Shown piece by piece: positions 8,390 through 17,096 of a stretch of DNA of 55,969 nucleotides. The translations under genes were made by a program, and so were the position numbers. Each line of letters starts with the position of its first letter. The stretch's first letter is position 1. The stretch comes from Erythrobacter sp. HI0063 (GTDB lineage Bacteria > Pseudomonadota > Alphaproteobacteria > Sphingomonadales > Sphingomonadaceae): contig NZ_LWFF01000204.1 in assembly GCF_001635685.1 (NCBI RefSeq), positions 1 through 55,969 on the forward strand, written 5' to 3'. The notes beneath the pieces are model-generated. The model saw only the letters and a list, made by a program, of their open reading frames with translations. It ran no database searches and had not been told where the DNA came from.

Positions 8390-10992
8390 CACTCGGCCTC
8401 CGTCTTCTTAGGCGCCGCCTTCTTCTTTGCAGCGGGTTTCTTAGTAGGGGCTTTCTTCGCCGGAGCCTTCTTCGCAGCGGCTTTCTTCGCCGGGGCCTTC
8501 TTCTTTGCGGGGGCCTTGCGCTTTTTCTTCGCCGGGCCCTTGGCCGCTCGCGCGTCGATAAGTTCGATCGCCTGCGATTCGGTCACGTCCTCGGGCTTCA
8601 TGTCCTTGGGGATCGTCGCATTTGTCGTCCCGTCGGTGACATAGGGACCGTAGCGGCCCGGCATCACCTTCATTTCGCCGCCGCTGGTCGGATGTTCGCC
8701 CAACGTCTTGATCGGTTCCGCCTTGGCGCGTCCGCCGCCGCGATTGGCCGACTGGGCGAGGATATCGACCGCTCGGTTCATGCCGACTTCGAACACTTCG
8801 CGCGTGTTCGACAGCTTGCCGTATTTGCCATCGTGCCTGAGATACGGCCCGTAACGCCCTATCGCGGCTTCGATATCCTTGCCGGTTTCGGGATGCTGGC
8901 CGACGATGCGCGGCAGGTTCAGCAGCTTGATCGCCCATTCGAGATCGAAATCGTCGAGATCCTTGGGAATGCTCGCGCGCTTGGCTTCCTTGCCCTCGCC
9001 GAGCTGGACATACGGCCCGAAGCGTCCACTCTTGCGCTCGACCGGCAGGCCGGTCTCCGGATCCTCACCCATCACGCCGTCATCGGCAGGATCCTCGCCA
9101 TCCGCGCCCGGCTGGGCGAAGCGGCGCGTGTATTTGCAGTCGGGATAATTGGCGCAGGCGACGAACGCGCCATAGCGCCCGCCGCGAAGCGCCAAGCGCC
9201 CGCCATCGCGCCCCTCCTGTTCGCATAACGGGCAGAAGCGCGGATCCTTGCCATCGGCGCGTTCGGGGAAGAGGAAGTCGGAAAGATATTCGTCCAGCAC
9301 CTCGGTGACTTCGGACGGCTTCTTCTCCATCACCTCTTCGGTTTTGGGCTTGAAGTCTTTCCAGAAGGCTTCGAGCAATGTCTTCCAGGCCTCGTTCCCG
9401 GCACTCACCTCGTCGAGCTCGTCCTCCATCCCGGCGGTGAATTCGTAGGCGACGTAGGTCGGGAAGAACCGCTCGAGAAATGCCGTCAGCAATCGGCCCG
9501 ATTCCTCTGCGAAGAAACGGTTTTTCTCCATCCGGACATAGGCGCGATCGCGCAGGGTCTGGATGGTGCTGGCATAGGTGGAGGGCCGTCCGATGCCGAG
9601 TTCTTCCAGGCGTTTCACCAGCGAGGCTTCGGAAAAGCGCGGCGGCGGCTGGGTGAAATGCTGGTTCGCCTCGACCGCGCTCTTGCTCGGCGCATCGCCC
9701 TTGCGAAGGACGGGGAGCAGGCCCTCGTCCTCGTCGTCGGTATCGTCCCTACCTTCTTGATAAACTGCGAAATATCCGGGGAATTTGACCACCTGGCCGG
9801 TCGCGCGCAGCTCGTGCTGGCCGGTCGCATCGCGCAGCGTCACGGTGGTGCGCTCCAAAAGCGCGGTCGCCATCTGGCTCGCCATGGCGCGCTTGAAGAT
9901 CAGGTCGTAAAGCTTGGCCTCGTCGCCCGATCCGGCGCGGTCCTTGCGGAAATCGGTCGGCCGGATCGCTTCGTGCGCTTCCTGAGCATTCTTCGCCTTG
10001 GTGCTGTAAAAACGCGGTTTTTCCGGACGGTAATCGTCGCTGAACCGCTCCACGATGGCATCGCGCGCAGCCATGATGGCGCTCATGTCCATCTGCACGC
10101 CGTCGGTCCGCATATAGGTGATCGCGCCCGCCTCGTAGAGCGACTGGGCCAGTCGCATCGTGTGGCTGGCGGAGAAGCCGAGCTTGCGGGCTGCTTCCTG
10201 CTGCAGGGTGGATGTTGTGAAGGGAGGCGCGGGATTGCGCTTCAGCGGCTTGGTCTCGACCTCTTCGACCGTGAAGCGCCCTTCCTCGACCGCCTTCCTG
10301 GCGGCCATCGCGCTGCCCTCTTCGCCGAGCGTCAGCTTCTCGAGCTTCTTGCCGTCATACCGGACCAGCCGGGCATCGAAGGCGGTGCCGTCATGCTGGA
10401 GCTTGGCGAGCACGCTCCAATATTCGTCGGGCCGGAAGGCTTCGATCTCGCGCTCGCGCTCGCACACCAGGCGCAGGGCGACCGACTGGACGCGGCCCGC
10501 GCTCTTGGCGCCCGGCAGGCGCCGCCAGAGGACGGGCGAGAGCGTGAAGCCGTAAAGATAATCGAGCGCGCGGCGCGCCAGATAGGCGTCGATCAAGGGC
10601 TGGTCGAGCTCGCGCGGGGATTTCATCGCCTCTGTCACCGCGCCTTTGGTGATCGCGTTGAAAGTCACGCGGTCGACCTTGGTCGGCAGGGCCTTGCGGT
10701 TCCTCAGCAGCTCGCGGACATGCCAGCTGATCGCCTCCCCCTCGCGATCGGGGTCGGTGGCGAGGACGAGGCGATCGGCCTTCTTGGCGGCGTCCGCGAT
10801 TTCCTTGAAGCGGCTCTGCTTGTCGCGATAGAGTTCCCAGTCCATCGCGAAATCCTCGTCAGGTCGCACGCTGCCATCCTTGGGCGGCAGATCGCGGACA
10901 TGGCCGTAACTGGCGAGAACCTTGAAGTCCTTGCCGAGATATTTCTCGATGGTTTTGGCTTTCGCCGGTGATTCAACGATGACGAGTTGCAT
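8389..10992 (-). CDS. topA: DNA topoisomerase I (type IA)
   Basis: Relaxes negatively supercoiled DNA; 867 residues. The Toprim domain shows VIVESPAKAKTIEKYLG at the N-terminus and DPDREGE (80-86); the catalytic tyrosine is Tyr293 in ITYMRTDG. A C-x2-C...C-x4-C zinc-ribbon motif (CPLCEQ ... CANYPDC) follows near residues 590-625, then further topoisomerase C-terminal repeats ('GRYGPYV'). The last 50 residues are a Lys/Ala/Pro-rich histone-like tail built of AKK/PAKK units. Upstream is a 28-nt alternating purine-pyrimidine tract and, on the same strand, dprA and plsY. Confidence 0.98.
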   Translation of the reverse strand: MQLVIVESPAKAKTIEKYLGKDFKVLASYGHVRDLPPKDGSVRPDEDFAMDWELYRDKQSRFKEIADAAKKADRLVLATDPDREGEAISWHVRELLRNRKALPTKVDRVTFNAITKGAVTEAMKSPRELDQPLIDAYLARRALDYLYGFTLSPVLWRRLPGAKSAGRVQSVALRLVCEREREIEAFRPDEYWSVLAKLQHDGTAFDARLVRYDGKKLEKLTLGEEGSAMAARKAVEEGRFTVEEVETKPLKRNPAPPFTTSTLQQEAARKLGFSASHTMRLAQSLYEAGAITYMRTDGVQMDMSAIMAARDAIVERFSDDYRPEKPRFYSTKAKNAQEAHEAIRPTDFRKDRAGSGDEAKLYDLIFKRAMASQMATALLERTTVTLRDATGQHELRATGQVVKFPGYFAVYQEGRDDTDDEDEGLLPVLRKGDAPSKSAVEANQHFTQPPPRFSEASLVKRLEELGIGRPSTYASTIQTLRDRAYVRMEKNRFFAEESGRLLTAFLERFFPTYVAYEFTAGMEDELDEVSAGNEAWKTLLEAFWKDFKPKTEEVMEKKPSEVTEVLDEYLSDFLFPERADGKDPRFCPLCEQEGRDGGRLALRGGRYGAFVACANYPDCKYTRRFAQPGADGEDPADDGVMGEDPETGLPVERKSGRFGPYVQLGEGKEAKRASIPKDLDDFDLEWAIKLLNLPRIVGQHPETGKDIEAAIGRYGPYLRHDGKYGKLSNTREVFEVGMNRAVDILAQSANRGGGRAKAEPIKTLGEHPTSGGEMKVMPGRYGPYVTDGTTNATIPKDMKPEDVTESQAIELIDARAAKGPAKKKRKAPAKKKAPAKKAAAKKAPAKKAPTKKPAAKKKAAPKKTEAE

Positions 10993-11021
10993 GGATGTGA
11001 GAGCCGTCCCTTAGGTGTGCC

Positions 11022-11049
11022 TATACGTGCACGTGTGCGTATACGCGCG
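11022..11049. repeat. 28-nt perfect alternating purine-pyrimidine tract
   Basis: Every step from 11022 to 11049 alternates pyrimidine and purine without exception. The tract contains two perfect 10-bp palindromes, ACGTGCACGT (11025-11034) and GCGTATACGC (11037-11046). Such sequences can convert to left-handed Z-DNA or extrude under negative supercoiling. It lies in the 125-bp gap between dprA and topA, 30 bp from the topA start codon. Confidence 0.9.
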
Positions 11050-11117
11050 AAAATGGGGATCGGGTGAGAGCGGCGTCAAGCGGGATAGTTATCCAGCGAG
11101 AAAAGATGGCGCGGCGC

Positions 11118-12206
11118 TTACCTGAGCGAGACCCGCCCTGCGGCGTGCCGCTCCAGCCTTCCGGCGATTTCCAGTTCCAGCAGCGCCAATTGCACCGCCG
11201 CCGCGCCTGCGCCCGACTGGCGGATCAGCTCGTCCACCGAAACGGGTGCGGTCGTGAGCAGGGCGGCGATGTCAGCCGGTTCCGCTTCCGCCAGCTCTTC
11301 GGGTGCGTGATCGAACGTGCCCACCGGCTCGCGGAAGGTCGATCGCGGGCTTCCGTCGAAGCCGCTCAGCAGTTCCACGACATCCTCGGGCGAATTGACC
11401 AGCACCGCGCCTTCGCGGATCAGATGGTTGCAGCCGTGGCTGCGCGGCTCCAGCGGGCTGCCGGGGATCGCCATGACCTCGCGCCCCGCCTCGCCCGCCA
11501 GCCGCGCGGTGATGAGGCTGCCGGATTTCACTGCCGCTTCGACGACGAGCGTCCCCGAGGCGAGCCCGGCGATGATGCGGTTGCGGCTGGGGAAATGGCT
11601 GCCGCGCGGTTCGGTGCCGGGTGGCTGTTCGGCGATCAGCAGACCTTCGCTCGCGATCCGGTCCTGCAAGTCCCGATGCTGCGGCGGATAGGCGATATCG
11701 ATCCCGCTGGCGATCACGCCGATGGTCTGTGGAAACGCGCCTTCATGCGCCGCGCCGTCGATCCCGCGTGCCAAACCCGAAACCACCGTGAAGCCCGCTT
11801 CCGCCAACCCTTGCGAGAAATCGCGCGCCAGCTTCACCGCCGCCGCACTGGCATTGCGCGCGCCGACCACGGCGACGCAGGGCCGCGCGGCCAGAGCGAG
11901 ATCGCCGCGAAAGGTCAGGATCGGCGGCGCTCCGTCGATTTCGCGCAGCGGAGCGGGGTAATCCGGCCGATCGTGAAACAAGTATTTCGCGCCCGCCCGG
12001 CGCACCGCCTCGACCTCGCGCTCCACCTTTTCGCGTGGCACCGCGCTGTAGGAACCGCCGCCGCTTCTGCCGATCGTCGGCAGGGCTTCCAGCGCCGTCT
12101 CGGCATCGCCGTATCGCGCCAGCAATTGAGCGTAGCTGACCGGGCCGATGCGCGGGGACCGCAGCAGGCGAATGCGCGCAAACGCCTCGGCCTGGGTCAA
12201 TGTCAC
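11118..12206 (-). CDS. dprA: DNA-processing protein DprA
   Basis: Binds incoming single-stranded DNA and loads RecA during natural transformation. 362 residues: N-terminal helical region, then a Rossmann-like core with VVGARNAS, VVSGLARGIDGAAH and the late SGTLVVEA block, and a C-terminal winged-helix domain (about 300-362, 'PVSVDELIRQSG'). Its ATG overlaps the plsY stop by 4 bp (ATGA), and topA lies downstream on the same strand. The plsY-dprA-topA order is common in alphaproteobacteria. Confidence 0.96.
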   Translation of the reverse strand: MTLTQAEAFARIRLLRSPRIGPVSYAQLLARYGDAETALEALPTIGRSGGGSYSAVPREKVEREVEAVRRAGAKYLFHDRPDYPAPLREIDGAPPILTFRGDLALAARPCVAVVGARNASAAAVKLARDFSQGLAEAGFTVVSGLARGIDGAAHEGAFPQTIGVIASGIDIAYPPQHRDLQDRIASEGLLIAEQPPGTEPRGSHFPSRNRIIAGLASGTLVVEAAVKSGSLITARLAGEAGREVMAIPGSPLEPRSHGCNHLIREGAVLVNSPEDVVELLSGFDGSPRSTFREPVGTFDHAPEELAEAEPADIAALLTTAPVSVDELIRQSGAGAAAVQLALLELEIAGRLERHAAGRVSLR

Positions 12207-12787
12207 GTCTTGCCGCCCACCTTCGGCTCTTCACCCTTCAACAGCCGGGCGATATTGGCGCGGTGGAGATAGATCACCAGCACGGCGATCGCGTCAAGCA
12301 CCGGGAAGAATTGCGGATAGCCGAACAGCGGCGCCGCCGCCGCAGCCGCCACCACCGCGCATAGTCCGGCGAGCGAGGAGATGCGGAACGCGGCCAGTAC
12401 GCCCAGCCAAACCGCTGCGTAGACCAGCCCGATGGGCCAGGCGAGGCCGAAGCTGACACCCGCATTGGTCGCCACGCCCTTGCCCCCCTTGAAGCCGAGC
12501 CAGACGGGATAGCAATGGCCGATCACCGCCGCACCGGCGGCGAACGCCATCGCCACCTCGCCCCAGATCGCGCCCGCCAGCGCGACCGGCACGAATCCCT
12601 TCGCCAGATCGAGCAGCAAAGTCGCCGCCGCCACTTTCTTGTTGCCGGTGCGCAGCACGTTGGTGGCGCCGATATTGCCACTGCCCTGCTGGCGCACATC
12701 GCCGAGCCCGGCAGCTTTCGTCAGCAGCAGGCCGAAGGGTATCGATCCGATAAGATAGCCGAGCAGCGCGGCGAGAATATTGTCCAC
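12203..12787 (-). CDS. plsY: glycerol-3-phosphate acyltransferase PlsY
   Basis: Polytopic membrane enzyme that acylates glycerol 3-phosphate from acyl-phosphate in the first step of phospholipid synthesis. About 194 residues from a GTG at 12787 that has a GGAG 6 nt upstream. The conserved PlsY blocks are present: GSIPFGLLL, GSGNIGATNVLR and GFKGGKGVAT. The 515-residue frame running back to 13750 is antisense to murI and was rejected. Confidence 0.95.
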   Translation of the reverse strand: MDNILAALLGYLIGSIPFGLLLTKAAGLGDVRQQGSGNIGATNVLRTGNKKVAAATLLLDLAKGFVPVALAGAIWGEVAMAFAAGAAVIGHCYPVWLGFKGGKGVATNAGVSFGLAWPIGLVYAAVWLGVLAAFRISSLAGLCAVVAAAAAAPLFGYPQFFPVLDAIAVLVIYLHRANIARLLKGEEPKVGGKT

Positions 12788-12815
12788 CTGGAACTCCGTT
12801 CGTCCCCACCTCGTG

Positions 12816-12849
12816 ACCGCGAAGGCGGTTGTCGGGGGACCGCTTTTTT
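12816..12849 (+). promoter_or_regulatory. attenuator-like hairpins in the murI leader
   Basis: GCGGT at 12825-12829 can pair upstream with ACCGC at 12816-12820 (GAAG loop) or downstream with ACCGC at 12839-12843 (9-nt loop). The downstream hairpin is followed at once by six T (12844-12849), the form of an intrinsic terminator. The two folds are mutually exclusive, as in an attenuator. It lies 60-90 nt upstream of murI. Regulation is inferred. Confidence 0.4.
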
Positions 12850-12907
12850 GTCTAGCGCAGGGTCTACGGTGAAGGACGGTCCTTCGGCAAGCAGAGGACG
12901 AACGGTT

Positions 12908-13711
12908 TTGGAAGAAAGCGCAGGCCCCGCCCCCATCCTGCTGTTCGATTCGGGCGTCGGCGGACTGACCGTGCTCGCCGAACTGCGCGCGCTGATGCCG
13001 CAGGCGCCGGTGATCTATGCCGCCGATATCGCAGGCCTGCCCTACGGCGCGAAGACCGAAGCGGAGATCGCCGCGCGCGTCTCCGGCCTGCTGGGCCGCA
13101 TGGCCGAACGCTTCCAACCGCGCCTCATCTGCATCGCCTGCAACACCGCCAGCACGATTGCGCTCGGCATGGTGCGCGATGTGCTGGAAACGCCGATCGT
13201 AGGCACCGTGCCTGCGATCAAGCCCGCCGCCGCCATGACGAAAACCGGCACGATCGGCCTGCTGGGCACCGAAGCGACCGTGCGCCAGCGCTATGTCGAC
13301 GACCTCGAGCGCGAATTCGCCAAGGGCAAGACGCTGCTGCGATACGGCGCAAACGATCTGGTTGCGCTGGGCGAGGCCAAATTGCGCGGCGACACGGTCA
13401 GCGTCGATGCGGTGGCGGACGCAGCCAAGGGGCTGGTGCTTCAGGAAAACGGCCAGGATCTCGACACGGTCGTGCTGGCCTGCACCCATTTCCCCCTGCT
13501 CGAGCCCGAGCTGCGCGAGGCGTTTGGGCCCGAAGTGCGGTTCATCCACGGGGCGGACGGTATCGCGCGGCGGATCGCCAGCCTGGTCGAGGGCCAGGCG
13601 TTCGAGCGCGCAAAGCCGGATTTCGCCGTCACGACCGGACCGGCGGATGATTTCGACCGCCTGGCCCCTGCGTTCGCACGGCACGGGATCGAGCATCTGG
13701 TGCAGTTCTAG
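12908..13711 (+). CDS. murI: glutamate racemase
   Basis: Converts L-glutamate to D-glutamate for peptidoglycan. About 267 residues. The two catalytic cysteines are in IACNTAS (Cys78) and LACTHFPLL (Cys192), and the N-terminal DSGVGGLTVL block is complete. The start is uncertain: a TTG at 12908 with AGAGGA upstream gives a normal-length N-terminus, while an in-frame GTG at 12869 would add 13 residues. Divergent from plsY. Confidence 0.95.
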   Translation: MEESAGPAPILLFDSGVGGLTVLAELRALMPQAPVIYAADIAGLPYGAKTEAEIAARVSGLLGRMAERFQPRLICIACNTASTIALGMVRDVLETPIVGTVPAIKPAAAMTKTGTIGLLGTEATVRQRYVDDLEREFAKGKTLLRYGANDLVALGEAKLRGDTVSVDAVADAAKGLVLQENGQDLDTVVLACTHFPLLEPELREAFGPEVRFIHGADGIARRIASLVEGQAFERAKPDFAVTTGPADDFDRLAPAFARHGIEHLVQF

Positions 13712-13733
13712 CGGCGCAAGCGCCCGCAGGCCC

Positions 13734-13776
13734 TTGCGAATCGTTCGCAAAGATCGCGGTGGCGAAAGCGCGCTTT
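13734..13776. promoter_or_regulatory. two palindromes upstream of hemA
   Basis: A 7-bp inverted repeat TTGCGAA-TCG-TTCGCAA (13734-13750) and a perfect 12-bp palindrome AAAGCGCGCTTT (13765-13776) lie in the 127-bp gap between murI and hemA. Either could be an operator for hemA; the first could also be a weak terminator for murI, but no T run follows. Confidence 0.35.
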
Positions 13777-13838
13777 AAGGATTAGATGGCGAGCCTATGA
13801 CGGCCGCTCGAAAGGCGGCGTGGATAGCGGTGTTACGC

Positions 13839-15059
13839 GTGAATTACGGACACATCTTCGACCAGGCGATCGATCGGCTCCATTCCGAGGGCCGCTATCG
13901 CGTCTTCATCGACATCATGCGCAACAAGGGCGCGTTCCCCAATGCGCGCTGCTTCCACGGGCATAACGGCCCCAAGCCGATCACCGTGTGGTGTTCCAAC
14001 GATTACCTCGCCATGGGCCAGCATCCCAAGGTGATCGAAGCCATGGAAGAAGCGCTGCACGATGTCGGCGCTGGTTCGGGCGGCACGCGCAATATCGGCG
14101 GCAACACGCATCTGCACGTCGCGCTCGAACGGGAACTGGCCGATCTCCACGGCAAGGAAGGCGCGCTGCTGTTCACCAGCGGCTACGTCTCGAACGATGC
14201 CACCTTGTCCACGCTCGCCAAGCTGCTGCCGGGCTGCGTGATCTTCTCCGACGAGCTGAACCATGCCAGCATGATCGCCGGCATCCGCAATTCGGGCTGC
14301 GAGAAGCGGGTGTTCCGCCACAACGATCTCGATCACCTCGAACAGCTTCTCGCTGCCGAAGACGCGGACGTGCCCAAGCTGATCGCCTTCGAAAGCGTCT
14401 ATTCGATGGATGGCGATGTCGCGCCGATCCACGAAATTTGCGACCTTGCCGAAAAATACAATGCGCTGACCTATATCGACGAGGTCCACGCGGTCGGAAT
14501 GTACGGTCCGCGCGGCGGCGGCATTTCGGAGCGTGACGAAGCGGCGCACCGCATCGACATCATCGAAGGCACGCTGGGCAAGGCGTTCGGCGTGATGGGC
14601 GGCTATATCGCAGCCGACACCCGCGTGATCGACTGCATCCGCAGCTATGCGCCGGGCTTCATCTTCACTACCTCGCTGTCTCCTGTGCTGGTCGCTGGCG
14701 TGCTGGCGGCGGTGAGGCATCTGAAAAGTTCGAGCGAGGAACGCGATGCGCAGCAGGCCAATGCGGCCATGCTGAAGGCGATCCTGCGCGAACGTGGCCT
14801 GCCGGTGATGGATTCGACCACCCATATCGTCCCGCTGATGGTGGGCGATCCGGTGCGCGCGAAGAAGATCAGCGACATCCTGCTCGCCGAGTACGGCGTC
14901 TACGTGCAGCCGATCAATTTCCCCACCGTGCCGCGCGGGACGGAGCGCCTGCGCTTCACCCCCGGCCCGGCCCATACGGTCGAAATGATGCACGAACTGG
15001 GCGATGCGCTGGTCGAGATTTGGGACCGCATGGAGCTGGAACTGCGCCAGGCGGCGTGA
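13839..15059 (+). CDS. hemA: 5-aminolevulinate synthase
   Basis: PLP enzyme that condenses glycine and succinyl-CoA to 5-aminolevulinate, the committed step of tetrapyrrole synthesis by the Shemin (C4) pathway typical of Alphaproteobacteria. A GTG at 13839 gives 406 residues and starts [10 protein letters not shown], matching the family N-terminus; the ATG at 13797 adds 14 unlikely residues. The PLP lysine is Lys248 in [26 protein letters not shown] and YIDEVHAVG are all conserved. Two palindromes lie upstream. Confidence 0.97.
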   Translation: MNYGHIFDQAIDRLHSEGRYRVFIDIMRNKGAFPNARCFHGHNGPKPITVWCSNDYLAMGQHPKVIEAMEEALHDVGAGSGGTRNIGGNTHLHVALERELADLHGKEGALLFTSGYVSNDATLSTLAKLLPGCVIFSDELNHASMIAGIRNSGCEKRVFRHNDLDHLEQLLAAEDADVPKLIAFESVYSMDGDVAPIHEICDLAEKYNALTYIDEVHAVGMYGPRGGGISERDEAAHRIDIIEGTLGKAFGVMGGYIAADTRVIDCIRSYAPGFIFTTSLSPVLVAGVLAAVRHLKSSSEERDAQQANAAMLKAILRERGLPVMDSTTHIVPLMVGDPVRAKKISDILLAEYGVYVQPINFPTVPRGTERLRFTPGPAHTVEMMHELGDALVEIWDRMELELRQAA

Positions 15060-15096
15060 CAGCCCCTGCCTTTCGCCAACCTAGCGGCGGCAGACG

Positions 15097-16332
15097 ATGA
15101 CAGCACCGTCCTCTTCCGCCTCGCGCTGGCGCGATAACGCTCCGCTCTATGCGATCGGGGCGCTTCTGATCGCAGTGTTCGCGGCTCTGGCCATCTGGAG
15201 AGCGGGTTCGCCCGCACCGCCCGCTGAAGTTGAGCGCCCGGTCGCAGCGTCTCCAAGTACCGGCACCCCGCTTCCGCTCGACGCCCTGCCCGCCGATGCC
15301 GACGATGCGGCAGTGGTCTGGTCGCGGCTCGGGCCGGAGGAAGCGCGGGCGCGCAATGCGTCCGTGCCGCTGGCGGCGGGCGGTGTCGGCACGGCCCGTC
15401 CCTTCGCCTTCACCGGCAACGGTGTCGATCGCGAACGCGCGACCGGATGCCTTGCGCTGGCGGCTTTGGCCGAAGCGGGCCAAGGGAGCGGGGACCAAGG
15501 CGAGGCGGACCAGCGCGCCGTCATGCAGGTGGTGCTCAACCGCGTACGCCACCCCGCCTTCGCGAACACCGTCTGCGGCGTCGTCTTCGAAGGATCGGAG
15601 CGCGCGACCGGGTGCCAGTTCAGCTTCACCTGCGACGGATCGCTCGCGCGGACCTATCCCGCCGCCGCGATGCAGTCCGCCCGCCGCCGCGCCATCGAAG
15701 CGCTGGGGGGTTATGTCCACGCGCCCGTCGGCAATGCGACCCACTACCACGCCGATTACGTCTGGCCGTGGTGGAGCCCCCGCCTCGACAAGGTCGCCGT
15801 CGAAGGCCCGCACATCTTCTATCGCTGGCGCGGCTTCTGGGGCACGCCCCAGGCGCTGAGCGCGCGCTATCGCGGGAGCGAACCCGACCCGCTCGGCCTC
15901 GAAGCCACAGCCGAAGCGGTCGAGCGCCTCGCCCTCCCCACCCGCAGTTTCGCCGAGGACGGCGCGGCGATGCGCACCATCACCGCAGGCGCGCAGGATA
16001 CCCCCCGTGTGATCGAACGCCGCGATGACCGGCCGCTCCCCAGCTCCGGCGATCCGCGAGTCCATTTCGTGCTGGTCGCCCGCTCGGACGATCCCGCTGC
16101 CCTCATCGAACGCGCCCGCGCCCTGTGCCCCGGCGAAAGATTCTGTCAGGTCTATGGCTGGACCGAGAGCGAGGCCATTCCCGATGCGCTCCCGCTGTCG
16201 GATCGGGCGCGCCGAAATCTGCGTTTCAGCTTCCTGCCTGCCCGATCCCGCAATGGAGAAGCGATCTTTTTCGATTGTCAGCTTTTCCCCACTCCATCGC
16301 AGGGTCGTTGCATGCCGCGTGCACGGCCATGA
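15097..16332 (+). CDS. membrane-anchored SleB/CwlJ-type cell-wall hydrolase
   Basis: 411 residues with one N-terminal membrane helix (about 17-36), a Pro/Ala-rich linker, and a Hydrolase_2 (SleB-type) domain about residues 125-260. The domain shows the family pattern CLALAALAEA (catalytic Glu), QRAVMQVVLNRVRHP, NTVCGVVFEG, CQFSFTCDG and THYHADYV. It probably cleaves glycan strands in the periplasm. The C-terminal 150 residues are less conserved and include two cysteines. Transcribed with hemA upstream; a link to septation or wall turnover is inference. Confidence 0.85.
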   Translation: MTAPSSSASRWRDNAPLYAIGALLIAVFAALAIWRAGSPAPPAEVERPVAASPSTGTPLPLDALPADADDAAVVWSRLGPEEARARNASVPLAAGGVGTARPFAFTGNGVDRERATGCLALAALAEAGQGSGDQGEADQRAVMQVVLNRVRHPAFANTVCGVVFEGSERATGCQFSFTCDGSLARTYPAAAMQSARRRAIEALGGYVHAPVGNATHYHADYVWPWWSPRLDKVAVEGPHIFYRWRGFWGTPQALSARYRGSEPDPLGLEATAEAVERLALPTRSFAEDGAAMRTITAGAQDTPRVIERRDDRPLPSSGDPRVHFVLVARSDDPAALIERARALCPGERFCQVYGWTESEAIPDALPLSDRARRNLRFSFLPARSRNGEAIFFDCQLFPTPSQGRCMPRARP

Positions 16333-16391
16333 TGGCGCGCGAGTGCCGTAAGGGATTTGGCGGCGCGGCCAGCGGCGGCTAGAGAACGGCC

Positions 16392-17090
16392 ATGAGCGGA
16401 AACCCGAACCAGACCTACGCCGACATCGTCACCTCCCGCCGATCGATCCGCGGCTATCTCGACAAGCCCGTGCCGCGCGATCTGATCGAGGAGATCCTGG
16501 CGCTCGCCATGCGCTCACCCACCTCGATGAACACGCAGCCGTGGCATTTCCACGTCATCACCGGCGAACCGCTCGACCGGATCCGCAAGGGCAATACCGA
16601 GCGCATCCTTGCGGGCGAGCCCGACAGCCGGGAGTTCCGCCGGGGAGAGCCCTTCGCAGGCGTCCATCGCGAGCGGCAGATCGGCGTAGCCAAGCAATTG
16701 TTCGGCGCGATGGGGATCGAGCGTGACGACAAGGATGCGCGGCAGGACTGGGTGCTGCGCGGCTTTCGCCAGTTCGATGCGCCGGTCTGCGTGATCGTGA
16801 CCTACGACCGCGAGCTGAGCGGCAGCGACGACACCGCCTTCGATTGCGGCGCGGTCACCACCGCGCTCGTCAACGCGGCCTGGTCGCGCGGGCTCGGCTG
16901 CGTCATCAATTCGCAAGGCATCATGCAAAGCCCGGTCGTGCGCGAACATGCAGGCATACCGGACGATCAGGTGATCATGAAAGCGGTCGCCATGGGCTGG
17001 CCGGACGAGGATTTCCCCGCCAACGCTGTGGTCAGCGAACGTAAACCCGTGGACGAGGCGGCACGCTTCGTGGGCTTCGAAGAAGGATAA
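16392..17090 (+). CDS. nitroreductase family protein
   Basis: 232-residue FMN-dependent oxidoreductase fold. The N-terminal SRRSIRGYLDKPVP and RSPTSMNTQPWHF blocks supply the FMN-binding Arg, Ser and Asn residues, and the C-terminal VAMGWPDEDFPANAV closes the family pattern. Substrate unknown. It ends 6 bp before the next gene, so the two are probably co-transcribed. Confidence 0.9.
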   Translation: MSGNPNQTYADIVTSRRSIRGYLDKPVPRDLIEEILALAMRSPTSMNTQPWHFHVITGEPLDRIRKGNTERILAGEPDSREFRRGEPFAGVHRERQIGVAKQLFGAMGIERDDKDARQDWVLRGFRQFDAPVCVIVTYDRELSGSDDTAFDCGAVTTALVNAAWSRGLGCVINSQGIMQSPVVREHAGIPDDQVIMKAVAMGWPDEDFPANAVVSERKPVDEAARFVGFEEG

Positions 17091-17096
17091 GGCGCG

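Noticed and set aside
12790..12815. GGAAC-N17-CGTG upstream of murI resembling an EcfG promoter
   Set aside because: The -10 element has CGTG rather than CGTT, and its position over 90 bp from the gene makes it a weak candidate.
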